A stretch of 6,957 nt of DNA from an uncultured Clostridia bacterium (GTDB lineage Bacteria; Bacillota; Clostridia; Christensenellales; UBA3700). The notes under the pieces are model-generated. The model had not been told where the DNA came from and searched no databases. It was given only the letters and a program-made list of their open reading frames with translations. This document shows, one piece after another, positions 1 to 4,028 of the stretch (positions are counted from its first letter, which is position 1; the number at the start of each line of letters is the position of its first letter). The position numbers and the translations under genes are program-made. The stretch covers positions 1 through 6,957 of the forward strand of contig CAMOQV010000062.1 in the NCBI GenBank assembly GCA_946623205.1, read 5' to 3'.

Positions 1-82
1 GTCTTGCACCAGTTATCAAAAGTGCTTGTTTTCTATTTTCTTTCCATCGTAATAAAAAATCATCAATTTTTCTTTTTAGCAT
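1..82 (-). CDS. AAA-family ATPase (DUF4143 type), N-terminal fragment
   Basis: Only the first 27 codons lie in the window; the gene runs off the left edge. The peptide begins MLKRKIDDFLLRWKEN and reaches ALLITGAR, which is where the Walker A loop (GARQxGKT) would follow. This opening is characteristic of the large family of ATPases with an N-terminal AAA domain and a C-terminal DUF4143 domain, common in anaerobic Bacillota and often scattered as accessory genes of unclear role. The start is supported by a Shine-Dalgarno stretch GAAGG at 90-94, seven bases before the ATG, and by a well-spaced promoter just upstream. The Walker A lysine and everything after it are outside the window, so an intact protein cannot be confirmed. 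The family call rests on the N-terminal pattern alone. The gene is separated from ssrA by two terminators and a repeat-rich spacer, so it is an independent transcription unit. Confidence 0.72.
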   Translation of the reverse strand, partial: MLKRKIDDFLLRWKENRKQALLITGAR

Positions 83-103
83 AAAACCACCTTCTTTTCC
101 TTA

Positions 104-132
104 ATTATAAGATATGCAACGGAAAACTGCAA
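104..132 (-). promoter_or_regulatory. Sigma-A-type promoter of the AAA ATPase gene
   Basis: On the minus strand a -35 box TTGCAG (127-132) is followed by exactly 17 bases and a perfect -10 box TATAAT (104-109). Transcription would start near 97, leaving a leader of about 15 nt that still contains the ribosome binding site. The -35 box lies inside the first copy of the 33-bp tandem repeat, while the -10 box is in unique sequence. Confidence 0.65.
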
Positions 133-200
133 GTGATTTTTGGCCAAAAATACGGAAAACTGCAAGTGATTTTGAGCCAAAAATACGGAAAACTGCAAGT
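120..200. repeat. 33-bp tandem repeat, about 2.5 copies
   Basis: Copy 1 is 120-152 and copy 2 is 153-185. A partial third copy, 186-200, stops after the shared first 15 bases CGGAAAACTGCAAGT. Copies 1 and 2 differ only at two adjacent bases near the centre (TG versus GA, just before GCCAAAAATA). Read on the minus strand, each copy carries TTGCAGTTTTCCG, so each brings a potential -35 box. There are no unique spacers between copies and the array is too short to be CRISPR. The repeats sit next to two further short tandem duplications (221-244 and 281-297). Iterated short repeats of this kind occur at the ends of IS21-family elements as transposase binding sites, but no transposase gene is present here, so that origin is only a suggestion. 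Confidence 0.9.
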
Positions 201-220
201 AGAAGTCATTTTAATCACGA

Positions 221-244
221 AAATGTCCAGGCAAATGTCCAGGC
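221..244. repeat. 12-bp tandem duplication
   Basis: AAATGTCCAGGC occurs twice head to tail (221-232 and 233-244) with no mismatch. A shorter pair, CGTCACC at 281-287 and 291-297, lies about 40 bases further on. With the 33-bp array they make three separate repeat families in under 200 bases, which suggests a row of protein-binding iterons or the remnant of a mobile-element end. No coding function is seen. Confidence 0.8.
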
Positions 245-314
245 GTTTTATAGACACAATGGTAGTAAAAAAATATCTATCGTCACCTTTCGTCACCGCT
301 GTTTGCGGCCCAAC

Positions 315-362
315 AAAAAATAGGCTCTAAAGAGTTTAGCTAAAAATCACTCCTAGAGCCTA
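315..362 (-). terminator. Second intrinsic terminator downstream of ssrA
   Basis: On the minus strand, TAGGCTCTA (362-354) pairs perfectly with TAGAGCCTA (329-321). An inner GAGT/ACTC pairing can extend the stem, and a run of six U residues (320-315) follows. No gene ends immediately before it, so it is either a backup terminator for the ssrA transcript or the terminator of a gene since lost. Confidence 0.72.
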
Positions 363-380
363 AATTCTTAAACAAACATA

Positions 381-403
381 TAGACGGTGGAATTCGAACC
401 CAT
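381..403 (-). other. tRNA 3'-end-like fragment (resembles the T arm of tRNA-Ser)
   Basis: On the minus strand the stretch contains GGGTTCGAATTCCACCGTCT. This is a T-arm with the canonical seven-base TTCGAAT loop and a partly paired stem, followed by the start of an acceptor strand. It resembles bacterial serine tRNA 3' ends, where GGGTTCGAATCCCACCGTCTCC is typical. No matching anticodon arm, D arm or 5' acceptor strand lies upstream: that space is taken by the ssrA terminator. The stem also has a G-U pair and a mismatch, and no CCA follows. It is not a functional tRNA. It could be an attachment-site remnant, a decayed tRNA or a chance match. Confidence 0.4.
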
Positions 404-434
404 AAAAAACAGACTGACACATTGCATCAATCTG
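404..434 (-). terminator. Intrinsic terminator of ssrA
   Basis: On the minus strand, CAGATTGA (434-427) pairs with TCAGTCTG (417-410), eight pairs including one G-U, around a nine-base loop. A run of six U residues (409-404) follows immediately. It lies 75 bases past the mature tmRNA 3' end and is the first terminator-like structure downstream of it. Confidence 0.72.
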
Positions 435-509
435 GTTCTTTCTGGGGGTACCCCAATTTTTCGTACCAACAAAACTTAGTACAAAAAAGAGGGGAAACTA
501 CATTCAATA

Positions 510-853
510 TGGTGGAGATGCGGAGAATCGAACTCCGGTCCAAAGAATTTCAAATAAGAACTTCTACATGCTTAGCTAATGCATTTAAGTCCCTAACACA
601 CTCGCATTACCAAAAGTATGCTTCGGCAAGCCCTAAATCTTGTTGGTAGCCTCGGGCGGGACTAACAACCCTGTTCCACTGTTGACGCCTCGTTAAAGTC
701 GTGGACCTCTTTAGAAGACGGCTCTGCGCGCTTAGGCAGCTAGAGCAAATTCGCTTTTGTTTGCGTTTAAATTTAAGTTTCCGTTTTTACGAAGACGAGC
801 CTTCGGCATGCTTAACTTATTCTCTGTTTCCCTGTCGAATCCAGAACATCCCC
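510..853 (-). ncRNA. ssrA: Transfer-messenger RNA (tmRNA, SsrA)
   Basis: This 344-nt RNA frees ribosomes stalled on mRNAs lacking a stop codon, together with SmpB, and encodes a degradation tag. The 5' end reads GGGGATGTTCTGGATTCGAC and the 3' end ATCTCCACCA with an encoded CCA. The acceptor strands GGGGAT and ATCTCC pair and include the G3-U70 wobble that marks alanine charging. The T arm CGGAG-TTCGATT-CTCCG is perfect. The tag frame is 762-732: resume codon GCA, then ANKSEFALAA and UAA, ending in the usual ALAA degron. The length is normal and the RNA is the uninterrupted one-piece form. It starts only 12 nt after the metA stop codon with no terminator between, so it is either cut from a longer transcript or driven by a promoter inside the 3' end of metA. 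A weak -10-like TACAAT lies about 25 bases before the 5' end, without a good -35 box. A terminator follows at 404-434. Confidence 0.97.
732..764 (-). other. tmRNA proteolysis-tag reading frame
   Basis: Within ssrA, the codons GCA AAC AAA AGC GAA TTT GCT CTA GCT GCC TAA encode ANKSEFALAA and a stop. The tag has the same plan as the Escherichia coli tag ANDENYALAA: a polar first half and an ALAA end recognised by ClpXP-type proteases. The resume codon GCA was chosen by this alignment; the alanine carried by tmRNA would precede it in the tagged protein. Confidence 0.88.
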
Positions 854-865
854 TTGCAAAAGCGA

Positions 866-1771
866 CTATTTTAGATTGTATGGCGTTACTTGGTATACAT
901 AATAGTTTAACCAATTATAGTATAACAAATTTGCCGTACTCTTCCATTTCATATTAATTTTATTAATATCGTCATTAACAAAGTAATTTACAGGCTTATC
1001 TATTTCTAGTCCTTTGTTAATGTCTCTTAGATATTCAGTTTTTAGAGTTTCTCTATCATATTCGTGATGACCGGTTAAGAAGAATTTCTTATTATCTAAC
1101 GATTTTATTATAGAAACTCCGCAATCATCCCCGTAGCCAAGAATCTTTAGATTTTTGTTTTGTGCTACATCTTGTGGATTTACTGTTAAATATCTAGACA
1201 TTGGCACATACATTGTGTCATCCATTCCCTTTAAAAGCAACTCGTATTCATCACAAGTGTCTACTGGATAAATTCCAAACATTTTCTTATCTAAAACATG
1301 TTTTTCTATTCCATAGAAATGGTATAACGCAGCATAAGCAGCCCAACAAATAAATATTGTTGAAGTTACGTGTGTCTCAGACCAATCCATTATCTCTTCT
1401 AGCTCTTTCCAATACTTAATATCTTTAAAATCAATCTTTTCTACAGGAGCTCCTGTTATGATCATTCCGTCAAACTTCTTTTGCTTTATCTTTGAGAAAG
1501 TTGTATAGAATGTTTCCATATGGTCTTGAGCTGTTACGTGACCTTTATATGATTCTGTGCCAATTAACGTTACATTTACTTGCAACGAAGAATTACCCAA
1601 AAGACGCATTAATTGAGTTTCTGTCTCAATCTTTGTAGGCATCAAATTAACGATAGCAATCTCCAAAGGTCTAATGTCTTGAGTTTCAGCTCTCAATTTA
1701 GGCATTACGAAGATATTCTCGTTAGATAATATCTTAAATGCGGGTAATGTTTTTGGTATAACTACTGGCAT
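866..1771 (-). CDS. metA: Homoserine O-acetyltransferase, MetA type
   Basis: The 301-residue protein is full length for the MetA/HTS family and should transfer an acyl group from CoA to the hydroxyl of L-homoserine, the first committed step of methionine synthesis, in the cytoplasm. The catalytic residues sit at the family's reference positions: Cys142 (in FICWAAYAALY), His235 and Glu237 (in TGHHEYDR), with the conserved Arg249 after them. Residue 111, in TGAPVEK, is Glu. In characterised MetA enzymes Glu here goes with acetyl-CoA use and Gly with succinyl-CoA, so the product is predicted to be O-acetylhomoserine despite the common label succinyltransferase. That matches the MetY enzyme directly upstream, which uses O-acetylhomoserine. 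A long Shine-Dalgarno AAGGAGATGAT, partly overlapping the metY stop codon, precedes the ATG; the gap from metY is 14 nt. The stop codon lies 12 nt before ssrA. Confidence 0.95.
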   Translation of the reverse strand: MPVVIPKTLPAFKILSNENIFVMPKLRAETQDIRPLEIAIVNLMPTKIETETQLMRLLGNSSLQVNVTLIGTESYKGHVTAQDHMETFYTTFSKIKQKKFDGMIITGAPVEKIDFKDIKYWKELEEIMDWSETHVTSTIFICWAAYAALYHFYGIEKHVLDKKMFGIYPVDTCDEYELLLKGMDDTMYVPMSRYLTVNPQDVAQNKNLKILGYGDDCGVSIIKSLDNKKFFLTGHHEYDRETLKTEYLRDINKGLEIDKPVNYFVNDDINKINMKWKSTANLLYYNWLNYYVYQVTPYNLK

Positions 1772-1785
1772 GATTTATCATCTCC

Positions 1786-3066
1786 TTATTTCTTGCTTGC
1801 CTCTAGTGCTTGTAAAATATCTGCTTCAATATCTTTATAGTCTTCAATACCGATAGACAATCTAATTAAGTTTTCTGGAACACCACAAGCCTTTAAATCT
1901 TCTGCTGTTAATTGTCTATGTGTTGTTGATGCTGGGTGTAATACACTACTTCTTGAATCTGCAATGTGAGTAACAATGCTCAAGAACTTTAGTGAATCTT
2001 GGAACTTAACAGCAGCTTCCTTTCCGCCCTTAATTCCAAATACCAACATTCCACCGAATCCGTTTCCTCTATAGTACTTCTTTGCAAGATCATAATACTT
2101 ATCGCTCTTTAATCCTGGATACTTAACCCATTCAACTTGTGGGTGATTTGCTAAAAGTTCAGCGATCTTTTGAGCATTTTCACTATGTCTTGCCATTCTT
2201 AGATGTAATGTTTCTGAATTTAGGTTTGTTAAATAAGCATTGAATGGGCTCATTTGTGAACCAAAATCTCTCATCATTTGACATCTTGCTTTAGCAGCAA
2301 ATGTAGCATTTCCAAAATCTTTACTATATGTTCTACCATGATAGCTTTCATCTGGTTGGTTAAATAGTTCTTCGAATCTTGGGTTTCCTTGGAACTTGAA
2401 GTTGCCAAGATCTACGATAATTCCACCTACACAAGAAGCATGGCCATCTAAGTATTTTGTTGTTGAGTGAAGAACAACATGTGCACCATGATCTTTTGGC
2501 TTTAATAGATATGGAGTAGCTAATGTGTTATCTACCATAAAGATTAAACCATATTTATCTGCTATCTTAGAGAATTTATCGAAATCTAGAATTGTCATAG
2601 CTGGATTAGCGATTGTTTCTCCATAAATAATCTTTGTTTTGTCGTCGATTAACTTTTCAATATCCTCTGCCTTTGCATCTGGATCAAAAAATCTTGTTTC
2701 TACGCCATATCTTCTAAGTGTTACATTAAATAAGTTATATGTACCACCATATACCATTGAAGAAGAAATGATGTTATCCCCAGCGCTGCAAGCGTTTAGG
2801 ATTGCTAATGTTTCAGCTGCCATACCAGAAGAGCAAGCAAGTGCTGCTACACCATCTTCAAGCATTGCTACTTTCTTTTCAAAAGCATCAATTGTTGGGT
2901 TAGAAATTCTAGTATATAGATGCCCAGTTTCTGGGTAATCAAATACATATGCCATTTTATCTGCATTTTCATAATAGAAAGTTGTAGATTGTGCTAATGG
3001 CAAAACTCTTGGTTCTCCGTTCTTTGGAGAATATGATCCTTGTACGCATTGTGATTCAAATTCCAT
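1786..3066 (-). CDS. metY: O-acetylhomoserine sulfhydrylase (MetY), PLP enzyme
   Basis: The 426-residue protein belongs to the Cys/Met-metabolism PLP family and should combine O-acetylhomoserine with sulfide to give homocysteine and acetate. The PLP lysine is Lys204 in HSTTKYLDGHAS. Other cofactor contacts visible are the YTR motif (51-53), SSGM (79-82), Tyr106 in VYGGTY, Asp179 in MVDNT, and the C-terminal Arg402 in LIRLSIGIED that binds the substrate carboxylate. The extended segment around 255-300, with MRDFGSQMSPFNAYL and ETLHLR-ARH, is typical of MetY and longer than in cystathionine gamma-synthase or beta-lyase, though a methionine gamma-lyase-like side activity cannot be excluded. The ATG follows the smpB stop by only 4 nt, and its ribosome binding site AGAGG (3075-3079) lies in the last codons of smpB, so translation is probably coupled. 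No SAM or T-box leader fits before it. metA follows after 14 nt and supplies the substrate. Confidence 0.94.
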   Translation of the reverse strand: MEFESQCVQGSYSPKNGEPRVLPLAQSTTFYYENADKMAYVFDYPETGHLYTRISNPTIDAFEKKVAMLEDGVAALACSSGMAAETLAILNACSAGDNIISSSMVYGGTYNLFNVTLRRYGVETRFFDPDAKAEDIEKLIDDKTKIIYGETIANPAMTILDFDKFSKIADKYGLIFMVDNTLATPYLLKPKDHGAHVVLHSTTKYLDGHASCVGGIIVDLGNFKFQGNPRFEELFNQPDESYHGRTYSKDFGNATFAAKARCQMMRDFGSQMSPFNAYLTNLNSETLHLRMARHSENAQKIAELLANHPQVEWVKYPGLKSDKYYDLAKKYYRGNGFGGMLVFGIKGGKEAAVKFQDSLKFLSIVTHIADSRSSVLHPASTTHRQLTAEDLKACGVPENLIRLSIGIEDYKDIEADILQALEASKK

Positions 3067-3070
3067 CTTG

Positions 3071-3541
3071 TTAACCTCTTTTTGAGTTGTATTCTTTTAC
3101 AGCTCTTTCTATATTTCTTTTTTGTTGTTTTTCGTGTTCTACTTGTCTCTTGTCGTGAAGCTCTTTACCCTTAGCTAGAGCAACCTTTACTTTAACAAGC
3201 CCATTTTTTAGATAAAACTCTGTTGGAACCAAAGTATATCCTTTTCTTTCAACATAGCCGCGCATCTTGTTTATTTCTTCTTTATGAACAAGAAGTTTTC
3301 TTGTTCTTCTTGCGTCTGCATTGAAATAACTTCCCTTTTCATAAGGCTTTATATGCGCGTTCATTAGCCATAGTTCGTTGTCCTTAACTTGGCAGAAGGC
3401 GTCTTTTAAATTACAGTTCCCTGCTCTTAAAGATTTAACCTCACTTCCTACAAGTTGTATGCCAGCCTCATAGAATCCTTCAAAAAAGTATTCATGTCCA
3501 GCCTGTCTATTTACGCATATAACTTTTATTCCTTCGCTCAT
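3071..3541 (-). CDS. smpB: SsrA-binding protein SmpB
   Basis: This 156-residue protein binds the tRNA-like part of tmRNA, brings it to stalled ribosomes and mimics the codon-anticodon stem in the decoding centre. The OB-fold core shows the family landmarks: NRQAGHEYFFEGFYEAGI (11-28), GSEVKSLRAGNCNLKDAF (32-49), an NAHIKPYEKG segment, RKLLVHKEEI, and LVPTEFYLKNGLVKVKVALA. The C-terminal part opens with KGKELHDKR (124-132), including the DKR motif, and continues as the basic tail that forms a helix in the mRNA channel. Length is normal. The ATG at 3541 is the only sensible start, but the sequence before it is very AT-rich (AATAAGAAAAT) with no good Shine-Dalgarno match, unlike its neighbours. 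The gene follows a strong terminator, so it begins a new transcription unit continuing through metY and metA to its RNA partner ssrA. In B. subtilis rnr precedes smpB; here it does not. Confidence 0.97.
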   Translation of the reverse strand: MSEGIKVICVNRQAGHEYFFEGFYEAGIQLVGSEVKSLRAGNCNLKDAFCQVKDNELWLMNAHIKPYEKGSYFNADARRTRKLLVHKEEINKMRGYVERKGYTLVPTEFYLKNGLVKVKVALAKGKELHDKRQVEHEKQQKRNIERAVKEYNSKRG

Positions 3542-3559
3542 ATTTTCTTATTATATATT

Positions 3560-3586
3560 ATTTTATATAAATGTGCATCTTTACAA
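3560..3586 (-). promoter_or_regulatory. Possible promoter of the smpB-metY-metA-ssrA unit
   Basis: Only 47 bases separate the secG terminator from smpB, so a promoter must lie here if smpB is transcribed independently. The best candidate on the minus strand is TTGTAA (3586-3581) with TAAAAT (3565-3560), spaced 15 bases, shorter than the ideal 17. A perfect TATAAT at 3555-3550 has no good -35 box and would place the start at the smpB ATG. The -35 box abuts the U run of the terminator. The exact boxes are uncertain. Confidence 0.3.
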
Positions 3587-3588
3587 TT

Positions 3589-3620
3589 AAAAAAGTCCTT
3601 TCGCTTACCGCAAAAGGACT
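3589..3620 (-). terminator. Intrinsic terminator of secG
   Basis: On the minus strand, AGTCCTTTTGC (3620-3610) pairs over 11 positions, one a G-U, with GCGAAAGGACT (3604-3594). The loop is five bases and a six-base U run ends at 3589. On the plus strand the same hairpin has a C-A mismatch, so it fits minus-strand transcription. It separates secG from smpB. Confidence 0.88.
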
Positions 3621-3642
3621 CTTGTTTGCTTTTATATACTTC

Positions 3643-3939
3643 TTATACTTCTAGGTATGTGATGAAGAAGAAAATTGCTAAAATTGCCATTGCTACTGCG
3701 ATTCCGATTGTTATATATCTTAGGATTTGCTCTTTAGATTTTCCCTTATTTCTACCTGCGTATGTTTGTGTGTCCTCTCCGGCGATTGTACCTATATTTC
3801 CTGTAACTGGCTTTTGCATTAGTACAACTACGATCATTGCAACTGCTAAAACCAACAACATGACAACATCTATCTTACGAAGAATTTGAGCTACTTCATA
3901 ATCAATAAGTGCTGCTGATGCCAAATACATTAAATTCAT
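3643..3939 (-). CDS. secG: Protein translocase subunit SecG
   Basis: SecG is the small auxiliary subunit of the SecYEG channel in the cytoplasmic membrane and supports SecA-driven export. The chosen start gives 98 residues with two hydrophobic segments, about 27-46 (VVMLLVLAVAMIVVVLMQ) and 74-95 (ITIGIAVAMAILAIFFFI). They are joined by a polar loop, TGNIGTIAGEDTQTYAGRNKGKSKEQILRY-like in layout (48-73), which corresponds to the family's glycine-rich LQ...G...G linker. The start at 3939 is fixed by a strong GGAGG at 3947-3951, seven bases before the ATG; the longer open frame back to 4002 would run through the promoter and lacks a ribosome binding site. The N-terminus before the first segment is about 20 residues longer than in most SecG proteins. 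It has its own promoter and a strong terminator, so it appears monocistronic. Confidence 0.9.
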   Translation of the reverse strand: MNLMYLASAALIDYEVAQILRKIDVVMLLVLAVAMIVVVLMQKPVTGNIGTIAGEDTQTYAGRNKGKSKEQILRYITIGIAVAMAILAIFFFITYLEV

Positions 3940-3972
3940 CTTGTTTCCTCCATCTTTTATGGTTGCTTTGCA

Positions 3973-4002
3973 ATAATAGCACACCGCTTGCGATATTGGC
4001 AA
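3973..4002 (-). promoter_or_regulatory. Promoter of secG
   Basis: On the minus strand, TTGCCA (4002-3997) and TATTAT (3978-3973) are spaced by 18 bases, each box one base from consensus. Transcription would start near 3966, leaving a leader of about 27 nt with the GGAGG site. The -35 box overlaps one arm of the inverted repeat at 3986-4004. Confidence 0.6.
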
Positions 4003-4004
4003 GC
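3986..4004. promoter_or_regulatory. Inverted repeat over the secG -35 region
   Basis: GCTTGC (3986-3991) and GCAAGC (3999-4004) form a perfect 6-bp inverted repeat around a 7-base centre. It lies 25 bases past the pgm stop codon, but on the minus strand no U run follows, so it is a poor terminator. Its overlap with the secG -35 box makes an operator possible. It may also just protect the 3' end of the pgm transcript. Confidence 0.4.
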
Positions 4005-4028
4005 AAATTTCTCTTTATTTATGCGCGA

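Larger units (their letters stand above)
83..509. other. Gene-free region between the AAA ATPase gene and ssrA
   Basis: I find no credible gene in these 427 bases. From low to high coordinate they hold the ATPase ribosome binding site and promoter, the 33-bp repeat array, the 12-bp and 7-bp duplications, an intrinsic terminator (315-362), a tRNA-3'-end-like fragment (381-403), the ssrA terminator (404-434) and a 10-bp palindrome GGGGTACCCC at 445-454. The short open frames crossing the area consist largely of translated repeats and show no suitable ribosome binding site or family resemblance. The mixture of repeats, a tRNA scrap and proximity to the tmRNA 3' end gives it the look of an integration or excision scar. 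Confidence 0.7.

Noticed and set aside
120..200. CRISPR-like repeats
   Set aside because: The copies are directly adjacent with no unique spacers, there are fewer than three full copies, and no cas gene is present.
105..296. 63-codon minus-strand and 65-69-codon plus-strand frames over the repeat array
   Set aside because: They are translations of the tandem repeats (CSFPYFW / KTASDF units) with no ribosome binding site or family resemblance, on both strands at once.
445..454. Palindrome GGGGTACCCC
   Set aside because: It is an isolated 10-bp palindrome with no promoter next to it and no second copy, so no function can be assigned.
381..460. A complete tRNA gene
   Set aside because: Only a T-arm-like segment is visible. 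The upstream bases form a terminator rather than anticodon and D arms, and no 5' acceptor strand pairs with the 3' end.
732..914. 60-codon minus-strand ORF across the metA end and ssrA
   Set aside because: It is a read-through of the tmRNA tag frame into the tRNA-like 5' domain; only the tag codons 764-732 are translated.
2639..2938. 99-codon plus-strand ORF inside metY
   Set aside because: It is antisense to a conserved PLP-enzyme gene and has no features of its own.
3455..3889. 144-codon plus-strand ORF across smpB and secG
   Set aside because: It is antisense to two well-supported genes and a terminator, with a composition explained by the complement of the SecG membrane segments.
3940..4002. 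Longer SecG start at 4002 (119 residues)
   Set aside because: The 21 extra codons would run through the secG promoter and lack a ribosome binding site, while GGAGG fits the ATG at 3939.
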